From the NCBI GenBank assembly GCA_027010905.1, contig JALVBA010000058.1:1-12899 (forward strand): 12,899 nt of DNA, written 5' to 3'. The position numbers and the translations under genes are program-made. Source of the stretch: Marinilabiliaceae bacterium (GTDB lineage: Bacteria > Bacteroidota > Bacteroidia > Bacteroidales > Marinilabiliaceae). The notes below the pieces were generated by a model, which saw only the letters and a list, made by a program, of their open reading frames with translations, ran no database searches and was not told the origin of the DNA. Positions 1-6,355 of the stretch are shown piece after piece (position 1 is the first letter of the stretch; each line of letters begins with the position of its first letter).

Positions 1-104
1 AATTTTTATTTTCAATAGTTCAATAATACTTATTTTAATGAAATTATCAACGAGGATATGATATTTTTTATCTATTAATGATTTTAGACATAAACTATGA
101 ATAG

Positions 105-242
105 CCTTATCTTGAAACAAATAAAATTTGTGATGGAGACTGTTTAGTAACAATCAACAGTCATGAAAAAACAGCAGCAGATATGGCAATAAAATTCAGA
201 AGACAGAAGGTGACGAGAAGTAACAACCTCTTAAAAAAATAG
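105..242 (+). other. unassigned open stretch, possible gene remnant
   Basis: A stop-free stretch of about 45 codons follows a TAG at 102-104 and ends in a TAG at 240-242, inside the left arm of the terminator hairpin. It has no ATG before 183, so no complete gene can be assigned. The composition is protein-like (it contains the segment EKTAADMAIKFRRQKVTR), and the convergent position against the outer-membrane protein gene would suit a shared terminator. It could be the decayed C-terminus of a gene, or chance. The rest of 1-283 is AT-rich, with nothing else I can support. Confidence 0.18.
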
Positions 243-285
243 GAAAGCCGGTCGAACGTAGTCGAGAGCAGCTTTCCTATTTTTT
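234..285 (-). terminator. hairpin terminator, probably bidirectional
   Basis: A perfect 15-bp inverted repeat lies at 234-248 and 271-285 (arm aaaaaataggaaagc). Read on the minus strand, the stem is followed by a run of seven T, as expected for a Rho-independent terminator of the outer-membrane protein gene, whose stop codon lies in the right arm. The A/T-rich arm ends also give a T-run on the plus strand, so it may work both ways. The 22-nt loop holds an imperfect palindromic motif, tcgaacgtagtcga. Confidence 0.75.
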
Positions 286-742
286 ACTTGCCAAAAATAT
301 ATCTAATTGATGTATTAACGTTTATTTCAAAACTGTTTGCAGCATTTGCAACACTAATGGTAGGTCGTGTGTCAATGCCAATTTGTATTGGAATTTCAGA
401 GAAGAGATACTCTACACCTACCTGACCATGAAGCCCCATGTAAAAATTTCCAGCCCTGCTGCCAATTTGAGCTCCAGGTCCAGCAAACCAGTTGAAGCCA
501 CCATTAATATTCCAAACCCATTGGTATGTACTGGATACATTCAGCCCGTTATAACCAGAGTATATTCCCATGCCTAATCCCATCTCCATTCTGGAATGCT
601 CGCTACATGCTCGCTGAAAAGATGCCTCCCAGTCAAAGCCAAAGCCTCCTCCAAGCCTTAGTCCTAAGGTGTTTGTGGAAATTTGTGAGAATGCCGTGAT
701 TCCGAATAAGAGAACTAAAAATGTTAATGCTAACTTTTTCAT
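284..742 (-). CDS. small outer-membrane beta-barrel protein
   Basis: The 152-residue product has a clear signal peptide: MKK, a hydrophobic core to about residue 17, and probable signal peptidase cleavage in AFS|QIS near residues 19-20. The mature chain alternates polar and hydrophobic/aromatic residues, is rich in Gly, Asn and Tyr, and ends in a strand finishing RYIFGK, as in small transmembrane beta-barrels. It therefore probably sits in the outer membrane; ligand and role are unknown. The gene is monocistronic, with 223 bp of AT-rich DNA upstream and a hairpin terminator overlapping its stop codon. I saw no Shine-Dalgarno sequence and no exact Bacteroidetes -7 box upstream. I do not recognise a named family. 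Confidence 0.8.
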   Translation of the reverse strand: MKKLALTFLVLLFGITAFSQISTNTLGLRLGGGFGFDWEASFQRACSEHSRMEMGLGMGIYSGYNGLNVSSTYQWVWNINGGFNWFAGPGAQIGSRAGNFYMGLHGQVGVEYLFSEIPIQIGIDTRPTISVANAANSFEINVNTSIRYIFGK

Positions 743-928
743 AACTTTTACTGCTTATATGGTTTATTATTTCTTTATTTGTTAAATAAAGTTAAAAACG
801 AAACTTTATATTCTCTATTGAGTATAACTACATGAAATCAGTTTTAATTCTGGTATTTTAATTTTGGCATAGAATTTGTTAGTTATAGTAGTAGGTTTTT
901 TTTCATAGATTTGGGTTAAGTTAATAAG

Positions 929-960
929 AAGGGTTCAGTTTTCATAGGCTGACCCTTTTT
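929..960 (-). terminator. hairpin terminator downstream of the DJ-1-family gene
   Basis: The arms aagggttcag (929-938) and ctgaccctt (949-957) pair with one bulged base around a 10-nt loop. The hairpin sits just past the stop codon of the DJ-1-family gene and is flanked by T-rich DNA. The better T-run follows it on the plus strand, where no gene precedes it, so the active direction is uncertain; position favours the minus-strand gene. Confidence 0.5.
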
Positions 961-965
961 ATTTT

Positions 966-1511
966 TTATACCACCATCTTTTCAGCCAACTCATCTGCCG
1001 TTTTTTTATCAACTAGTTGCGTAACCAGCTCCAAGGAGAATCTCATAGCAGCACCAACACCTTTACCTGTTATAATATTTGAAGATGTCTCAACAGCATT
1101 TGTTGACACTTCAGCACCATTAAGATACTTTTCAAACCCCGGATAGCATGTTACCTTTCTGCTTGCCAGAAGCCCCATCTCTCCCAGAACCATAGGCGCA
1201 GCACATATCGCACCAATCAATCTTCCTTCGTCAGAGTAGTTTTGTATCATCTCTTTTAATACTCTGCTGCTGTTTAGGTTTTCTGCTCCTGGAAGACCAC
1301 CCGGAAGAATCAGCATGTCAGCCTTTGTATCTCTTACCCCATTAATAGTGGTGTCGGTTGTAATTTCAATATTGTGAGATCCTGTAACCTTAAGGCTATT
1401 TGTGATTGAAACGGTAGTAACATCAACTCCTGCACGTCGAAGTATATCAACAGGAGTTATTGCCTCAATCTCTTCAAATCCATCTGCAAAAAAAATATAA
1501 ACTCTTTTCAT
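966..1511 (-). CDS. DJ-1/YajL-family (DJ-1/PfpI superfamily) protein
   Basis: With the start at 1511 the product is 181 residues, the usual length of bacterial YajL/DJ-1 proteins, and begins MKRVYIFFADGFEE as the family does. An upstream in-frame ATG at 1550 would add 13 polar residues (MSSIEKQKESTNS) with no family counterpart. The nucleophilic cysteine is visible in GAICAAP (Cys103, matching human DJ-1 Cys106), and the conserved glutamate is in DGFEEIEAITPVD (Glu16, matching Glu18). Members of this family are linked to protection against oxidative and carbonyl stress; the proposed protein/nucleotide deglycase activity is disputed. It is cytoplasmic, with no signal peptide. It is probably transcribed alone, since 237 bp separate it from ptb upstream and a hairpin follows it. 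Family assignment is secure; substrate is unknown. Confidence 0.9.
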   Translation of the reverse strand: MKRVYIFFADGFEEIEAITPVDILRRAGVDVTTVSITNSLKVTGSHNIEITTDTTINGVRDTKADMLILPGGLPGAENLNSSRVLKEMIQNYSDEGRLIGAICAAPMVLGEMGLLASRKVTCYPGFEKYLNGAEVSTNAVETSSNIITGKGVGAAMRFSLELVTQLVDKKTADELAEKMVV

Positions 1512-1748
1512 ACTATTTGTACTTTCTTTTTGTTTTTCTATCGATGACAATAAGTTAATGAAATTTTTCTGATAAATTTAATTTGTCGTTATGAAGTATA
1601 GGATTCTGTTTTGTTTAACCGACACTACATTTAGGTTCCAACATGCGGAGTGTAACACTACTCAATGCTTACAAGTAAATTACCTAGAGAGCAGGGCTAT
1701 CTTTCAAATAACGCTTATGTAACATACATTACGTGTCTACATGAATTA

Positions 1749-2648
1749 TCACCCCCCAATTGCAGCCAACAGAATGCTGTTACACTTCGACTCCTCCGAA
1801 TCACTCCTTGAAGTGAGAACAATTGGAGCCTGAGCCCCCAAAATAATTGAAGCCACTTTAGCTTTTGCAAAAAACACAAGTGTTTTGTAGAGTACATTTC
1901 CCACCTCAATATCGGGCATCAGTAACAGATCAGTATCTCCGGCAACCTCGCTCTTTATTCCTTTAGCCTTAGCACTCTCAAAACTAACGGCGTTATCAAA
2001 AGCCAAAGGTCCGTCAATAACACAGTTTCGTATCTGATCGCGCTGATTCATCTTTGACAGAAGGGCAGCGTCCATAGTAGCCTGCATATTCTCATTCACC
2101 ATCTCAATAGCACCAAGAACAGCAATTTTAGGTTTTGCAATACCCATCTTATTCAGGAATCCAACAGAATTATTTACAATTTGAATCTTATCGCTTAAGT
2201 TTGGTGCAATGTTCATTGCAACATCAGTAATCGCAATTAACTTATGATAAGTACTTATTTCAAACAGCGCAAAGTGCGAAAGCAGCCGCCCCGTACGTAA
2301 CCCCCACTTCCTATTCAAAACTGCTTTAAGCAGAACAGGAGTTCCAACTTTACCCTTCATCAGTATCTCAGCCTCATGGTTACTAACCATTTTCACTGCT
2401 TTCTCTACTGCTTTCTCAATATTGCTTTCATCTATGATTGTTACTCCTGAAAAGTCGTAACCTGCCTCTGAAATCAGACGTTCTGTTTCGGATTTTGATC
2501 CAATTAAAACCGGCTCGATAACACCGGCTTTATATGCATCATTAATAGCTCCTAAAGATTGTGAATCCTGAGACACTGCTAAAACAAGCTTCTTTTTATG
2601 CTTTTTATCTTTAACAATTTTCTGTAACTCCTCTAATGTTTTGAACAT
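1749..2648 (-). CDS. ptb: phosphate butyryltransferase (phosphotransbutyrylase) family enzyme
   Basis: This 299-residue cytoplasmic enzyme has the length and motifs of phosphate butyryltransferases, which convert butyryl-CoA or related short/branched acyl-CoA plus phosphate to acyl phosphate plus CoA. Visible landmarks are EILMKGKVGTPVLLKAVL (about 94-111), GRLLSHFALFE (120-130), IDGPLAFDNAVSFESA (211-226), a DLLLMPDIEVGNVLYK stretch (240-255) and the C-terminal GAQAPIVLTSRSDSEESK (271-288). It is clearly distinct from the Pta encoded in the same block. It is the last gene of the run, 36 bp after the acetate kinase stop. The partner kinase in the cluster is of acetate rather than butyrate kinase type, so acyl-chain preference cannot be read from context. 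The family also includes poorly characterised acyltransferases. Confidence 0.88.
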   Translation of the reverse strand: MFKTLEELQKIVKDKKHKKKLVLAVSQDSQSLGAINDAYKAGVIEPVLIGSKSETERLISEAGYDFSGVTIIDESNIEKAVEKAVKMVSNHEAEILMKGKVGTPVLLKAVLNRKWGLRTGRLLSHFALFEISTYHKLIAITDVAMNIAPNLSDKIQIVNNSVGFLNKMGIAKPKIAVLGAIEMVNENMQATMDAALLSKMNQRDQIRNCVIDGPLAFDNAVSFESAKAKGIKSEVAGDTDLLLMPDIEVGNVLYKTLVFFAKAKVASIILGAQAPIVLTSRSDSEESKCNSILLAAIGG

Positions 2649-2684
2649 CCTATTTTGTTTTAGAACTAAATAAAATATATCTGT

Positions 2685-3893
2685 CTATAACTTTTCAACA
2701 ATTGTTTTTGTATCCTGAGCTATTACCAGCTCTTCATTAGTTGGTACTACCATAACTTTCACCTTAGCTTCCGGCTTACTGATAACCATCTCTTCGCCAC
2801 GGGTACTGTTATTCACATCCTCATCAATATCAATCCCTAAAAACTCCAGACCTTTACAAACCCCTGCACGAGTTCTTTTCTCATTTTCGCCAATACCACC
2901 TGTAAAGATTAAAACATCTACTCCACCCATTGCAGCAGCATACGAACCAATATACTTCTTAATCCTGTAGTCATACATCTCAACTCCCAATTTAGCAAGC
3001 TCGTTCCCCTCTTCTGCTGCTGCGTATATTTCTCTTGAGTCTGATGATATACCTGTTACACCAAGCATCCCACTATGTTTGTTCAGCAGAACACTGGCTG
3101 ACCGCGTACCTATCATCTCCTTATCCATAATATAAGTTACTACGCCTGCATCAAGATCACCTGAGCGTGTACCCATAATCAGCCCTTCCAAGGGAGTAAA
3201 ACCCATTGAGGTATCAACCGATCTTCCATTATGAATTGCTGCAATTGAAGCTCCATTACCAAGATGGCAAGATATAATCTTCACGCTATTGCAGTCGACA
3301 CCAATAATTTCACATGCTCTGTTTAATACAAACCTGTGACTTGTACCATGAAACCCATATCTTCTTATTCCGTATTTTTTATAAAGTGAATATGGAATTG
3401 CATACATGTATGCATGTTTAGGCATCGACTGGTGAAAGGCTGTATCAAACACTCCTACCTGAGGCACATCAGGAATAAGTTGCTGAATTGCATAAATTCC
3501 TTTTAGATTTGGAGGATTATGTAACGGAGCTAAAGAGACACTCTCCTCCAACTTGTCAATAACTTTCTCATCAATAAAAACACTGGAACTAAAAGTCTCT
3601 CCTCCATGCACAACCCTATGGCCTACGGCATCAATCTCACCAAGATTGCTAAGGCATCCATGCTTTTTGCTAAGCATCACTCCAAGAATGTAGTCGATAC
3701 CTGTTTTATGATCTATTATCTCTCCATCGAATACTATTTTTTCGCCATTCTCTTTTTTATAGTTCATGAACGAGCCTTTCAATCCCACCTTCTCTACACC
3801 ACCTTTAGCAATTACATCCCAGTTCTGACCTGCCATTGAGAATAGCTGATATTTAATTGATGAACTACCGCAGTTCAATACTAATATTTTCAT
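2685..3893 (-). CDS. ackA: acetate kinase
   Basis: The 402-residue product catalyses acetyl phosphate + ADP to acetate + ATP, the ATP-yielding step of fermentation. Family signatures are complete: LNCGSSSIKYQLF at the N-terminus (Asn7, Ser10, Ser12), HRVVHGG with Arg93, VFDTAFH with Asp150, YGFHGTSH with His182, HLGNGAS, the DTSMGFTPLEG and MGTRSGD segment with Arg243, GGIGEN, and PTNEE with Glu387 near the end. These match the catalytic Asn, Arg, Asp, His, Arg and Glu of Methanosarcina AckA. Butyrate kinases are shorter (about 355 residues) and have a different N-terminal signature, so this is the acetate kinase type; activity on propionyl or butyryl phosphate is possible. It lies between hbd and ptb on the same strand. 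Start ATG at 3893. Confidence 0.95.
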   Translation of the reverse strand: MKILVLNCGSSSIKYQLFSMAGQNWDVIAKGGVEKVGLKGSFMNYKKENGEKIVFDGEIIDHKTGIDYILGVMLSKKHGCLSNLGEIDAVGHRVVHGGETFSSSVFIDEKVIDKLEESVSLAPLHNPPNLKGIYAIQQLIPDVPQVGVFDTAFHQSMPKHAYMYAIPYSLYKKYGIRRYGFHGTSHRFVLNRACEIIGVDCNSVKIISCHLGNGASIAAIHNGRSVDTSMGFTPLEGLIMGTRSGDLDAGVVTYIMDKEMIGTRSASVLLNKHSGMLGVTGISSDSREIYAAAEEGNELAKLGVEMYDYRIKKYIGSYAAAMGGVDVLIFTGGIGENEKRTRAGVCKGLEFLGIDIDEDVNNSTRGEEMVISKPEAKVKVMVVPTNEELVIAQDTKTIVEKL

Positions 3894-3915
3894 TTATCTG
3901 TTTTTTAATTTATGT

Positions 3916-3955
3916 CAATAATTATTTATCCATCAAGTACCAATAATTATTATCC
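3916..3955. repeat. short AT-rich direct repeat in the hbd-ackA spacer
   Basis: caataattatttatcc (3916-3931) recurs as caataattattatcc (3941-3955), differing by one T, within the 62-bp gap between hbd and ackA. It may be a local duplication with slippage. No function can be assigned. Confidence 0.5.
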
Positions 3956-4939
3956 TTAACCAATTTTCATCGACAAGAAATCTTCTGAGATTAAATTGCC
4001 ACTTTCGTCATATTTATAAAAACCTGCTCCCGTGTGCATTCCTAACCTTTTAGCTCTTACAAGACGCTTCAACAAAGGTGCAGGCTTGTATTTTTGCTGG
4101 CCAAACTCTTCGTACAAATTATCCATCCATATAACAACCTTTTCAAGTCCTATCAAGTCGGCAGTGCGAAACGGGCCAAACCTCATTCCTAAACCTATCC
4201 TCATTGTTTTATCAATATCGGTCATCGTTGCAATTCCCTCCATAAGAGTGTAGATAGCCTCATTCAACAAAACAACATACAGGCGCATACTAACAATACC
4301 TGCCGATTCCATCACCGGTATAACATCACGCTTCACCATCTCCACAAACTTGCAAACGCGTTCATACACATCGTCAGAGGTATAGAGCCCTTTAACTACT
4401 TCAATGATCTTTGCTTCAGGGGAGTTAATAAAGAAGTGTAGACTTACTGTTCGTTCACGCTTATTTAGTTCAGATGCCAGTTCTGTAATTACAATATTTG
4501 TAGCATTGGTAGCAATTATCGCATCTTCACTAACAACCTTTTCAACATCTCTGAATATTCTTTTCCTTTCAACCAAATCACGATGCCCTGTTTCAGGATT
4601 GGCAGGAATAGCTTCAATTACAAAATCACAATCAGCAACACTGCTACATTCTAAGGATCCTTCAATCCTCCCCATAATAGCTCTTTTCTCCGAAGGGGTC
4701 AGCCCCCAGCTTTGAATGCGCTTGTCAAGCTCCTTACTTATTCCATCTAGAGCAACCTCCACGCACCCTTTGTCGCGCCCCACTAGGACTACCTCCATGC
4801 CATACCAACTTGCTATCCGAGCAATTCCCTGAGCTTCTGTTCCACAACCTATCACACCAATTCTTGAAAAGAGTGTCTTTACCTTAACCTTATTGCTTAA
4901 TGCATAGGATTCAATAGGTTCTACTTTTAATTCTGCCAT
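3956..4939 (-). CDS. divergent 3-hydroxyacyl-CoA dehydrogenase family protein
   Basis: The 327-residue product has the two-domain layout of 3-hydroxybutyryl-CoA dehydrogenases: an N-terminal Rossmann fold (about 25-210) and an all-helical C-terminal domain (about 212-312) with MRFGPFRTADLIGLE and a closing TGAGFYKY. The expected reaction is NAD(P)-dependent interconversion of 3-hydroxyacyl-CoA and 3-oxoacyl-CoA. The catalytic His (His168 in LHFF) and Glu (Glu180 in KIIEVV) are kept. Three features differ. The nucleotide loop reads GCGTEAQGIA, with Ala36 where the family has Gly. The canonical HFFNP is HFFIN. The domain-junction Asn (family GFIVNRL) is Met218 in AGIVSMRL. A 20-odd-residue N-terminal extension precedes the Rossmann strand. 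It follows pta by 29 bp, so it is probably cotranscribed. The fold is certain; substrate and even catalytic competence are not. Confidence 0.85.
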   Translation of the reverse strand: MAELKVEPIESYALSNKVKVKTLFSRIGVIGCGTEAQGIARIASWYGMEVVLVGRDKGCVEVALDGISKELDKRIQSWGLTPSEKRAIMGRIEGSLECSSVADCDFVIEAIPANPETGHRDLVERKRIFRDVEKVVSEDAIIATNATNIVITELASELNKRERTVSLHFFINSPEAKIIEVVKGLYTSDDVYERVCKFVEMVKRDVIPVMESAGIVSMRLYVVLLNEAIYTLMEGIATMTDIDKTMRIGLGMRFGPFRTADLIGLEKVVIWMDNLYEEFGQQKYKPAPLLKRLVRAKRLGMHTGAGFYKYDESGNLISEDFLSMKIG

Positions 4940-4968
4940 TATATATCTATTGTTAAATTTCTCTTCTA

Positions 4969-5985
4969 CTATTTAGCATCTACCACCTGATTGGCAGTTA
5001 TTGCAACCAGATTTACGATATCACTAACTGAACAACCTCGCGAAAGGTCGTTTATTGGAGCTGCCATTCCCTGCAGAATAGGTCCTACAGCCTCTGCATT
5101 CGCAAACCTCTGAACTAACTTGTAGCCAATATTTCCTGATTGAAGATCGGGAAAAACAAACACATTGGCACTTCCGGCAATATCGCTTCCAGGAGCTTTC
5201 TTCTTTCCTATCTCAGGAACGATAGCAGCATCAACCTGAAGCTCTCCGTCAATTTTCAGGTCGGGAGCCATCTCCTGAGCCAGCTTTGTAGCTGTTACTA
5301 CCTTATCAACAAAATCGTGTCTGGCACTTCCTTTTGTGGAGAAACTAAGCATTGCAATGCGAGGCTCCATACCAAGGATAGCTTGCGTTGTGCGGCCTGT
5401 AGCGACGGCAATCTCAGCCAGTTCTTTAGCATCAGGATCAGGATGAACGGCACAATCGGCAAAAACCATCAAACCATCTTCACCAAACTCAGAGTTTTCA
5501 AGTCCCATTACAATAGAACCCGAAACCACACTAACTCCCGGTGCTGTTTTTACATACTGGAAAGCAGGCCTCAACACATCTCCTGTGGCATTATTAGCAC
5601 CTGCAACCTCTCCATCAGCGTCACCCGCTTTAATCATTAATACACCTAAATAGAGTGGATTCTTTATTAGCTCCTTAGCCACCTCTTTTAATAATCCTTT
5701 CGATTTTCTAATCTCAACCATTAAATCAACGTACTCGTCAATCTTCTCATGGTTTAAAGGGTCAATAATTTTTGCCTTTGAAATGTTTTTCAATCCAAAC
5801 CTATCTGCCGTGGCAAAAATCTCATTAGGGTTACCAATCAAAATAATTTGTGCAAATCCCTCTTCCAATATAGTATCGGCAGCACGCAAAATCCTCTCTT
5901 CCACAGCCTCAGGTAACACAATTCGTTTTTGTGTAACAGCTGCTTTTTGTTTTAGTTTCTGAATGAATTTCATTTTCTTATTCAA
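4969..5985 (-). CDS. pta: phosphate acetyltransferase, short form
   Basis: The 338-residue product is the catalytic-domain-only form of Pta, lacking the N-terminal regulatory domains of long Pta proteins. It converts acetyl-CoA + phosphate to acetyl phosphate + CoA. Signatures are RIVLPEAVEERIL (21-33), AGANNATGDVLRPA (128-141), AMLSFSTKGSA (211-221), NVFVFPDLQSGNIGYKL (274-290) and GPILQG (301-306). The active-site segment NDLSRGCSVSDI gives Ser315, Arg316 and Asp322, equivalent to Ser309, Arg310 and Asp316 of Methanosarcina Pta. It is the first gene of the minus-strand cluster, preceded by about 370 bp without a gene, where its promoter should lie. ATG at 5985 is used; ATG at 5973 (MKFIQK) is an equally plausible start. 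Confidence 0.95.
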   Translation of the reverse strand: MNKKMKFIQKLKQKAAVTQKRIVLPEAVEERILRAADTILEEGFAQIILIGNPNEIFATADRFGLKNISKAKIIDPLNHEKIDEYVDLMVEIRKSKGLLKEVAKELIKNPLYLGVLMIKAGDADGEVAGANNATGDVLRPAFQYVKTAPGVSVVSGSIVMGLENSEFGEDGLMVFADCAVHPDPDAKELAEIAVATGRTTQAILGMEPRIAMLSFSTKGSARHDFVDKVVTATKLAQEMAPDLKIDGELQVDAAIVPEIGKKKAPGSDIAGSANVFVFPDLQSGNIGYKLVQRFANAEAVGPILQGMAAPINDLSRGCSVSDIVNLVAITANQVVDAK

Positions 5986-6121
5986 ATATTTAGATATTTA
6001 TTTTTTTGAAAATTTATTATTTTTAAACGACTCTATTTAGCCTTAAATCCGCAAGCGAATTTTAAAGTATAAAAATAGGCATTTGTGACCACGTTATGAA
6101 CTTAATTTTGGATAAATTGTA

Positions 6122-6260
6122 TAATCTGTTGAATAAAATGAGTTATTTTCTCTTCTGCTGGAGTGTTGTTCCGTAACTTAATACTGAAATTTATTTACTC
6201 AACCAAACTTGTACTTTTATTAGCACGTAGTTTACATAAACATTGTTCTAATCTGTTGAA
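6122..6260. repeat. 12-bp direct repeat pair upstream of pta
   Basis: taatctgttgaa occurs at 6122-6133 and again at 6249-6260, 127 bp apart. The second copy overlaps the left half of the perfect palindrome. Two copies of a half-site-like word in the leader of a metabolic operon may mark a regulator binding site, although AT-rich DNA produces such matches by chance. Confidence 0.5.
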
Positions 6261-6268
6261 ATTCAACA
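6254..6268. promoter_or_regulatory. operator-like palindrome upstream of pta
   Basis: TGTTGAAATTCAACA is a perfect 7-bp inverted repeat with a one-base centre. It lies in the leader of the pta-hbd-ackA-ptb block, about 270 bp from the pta start. Its half-site tctgttgaa also appears at 6126-6133 in direct orientation. Compact symmetry of this kind is typical of dimeric transcription-factor sites, but no regulator gene is in the window and no factor can be named. Confidence 0.35.
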
Positions 6269-6355
6269 ATCAGGTCTGGAGTTATGAAATGGAAAGAGGT
6301 AGAAAATAGTGCCAATTCATTAAGTGAAAATCTATCTCCACGCCCACTGTCTGAT

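Larger units (their letters stand above)
5986..6355. other. gene-free leader upstream of the pta block
   Basis: About 370 bp of AT-rich DNA lie between the pta start and the murF-alr stop, with both flanking genes on the minus strand. It holds no convincing ORF of its own; a plus-strand open frame beginning at 6284 mostly runs antisense to alr. It contains a 15-nt palindrome and a 12-nt direct repeat, listed separately. I found no exact TAnnTTTG box on the minus strand and no clear terminator for murF-alr. It most likely carries the promoter and control region of the acyl-phosphate cluster. Confidence 0.5.

Noticed and set aside
1512..1550. Upstream ATG for the DJ-1-family gene
   Set aside because: It would add 13 polar residues before the conserved MKRVYIFFADG start; family members begin at the internal Met.
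1551..1748. Terminator or small RNA between ptb and the DJ-1-family gene
   Set aside because: Only very short stems such as GTAA/TTAC near 1720-1733 are visible, with no T-run; this is not enough for a call.
2685..3893. Butyrate kinase as partner of Ptb
   Set aside because: The length of 402 residues and the NCGSSSIKYQLF and PTNEE signatures are those of acetate kinase.
5140..5640. 166-codon open frame on the plus strand opposite pta
   Set aside because: It lies wholly within a well-supported pta gene, and its Ser/Cys/His-rich translation is typical of an antisense shadow.
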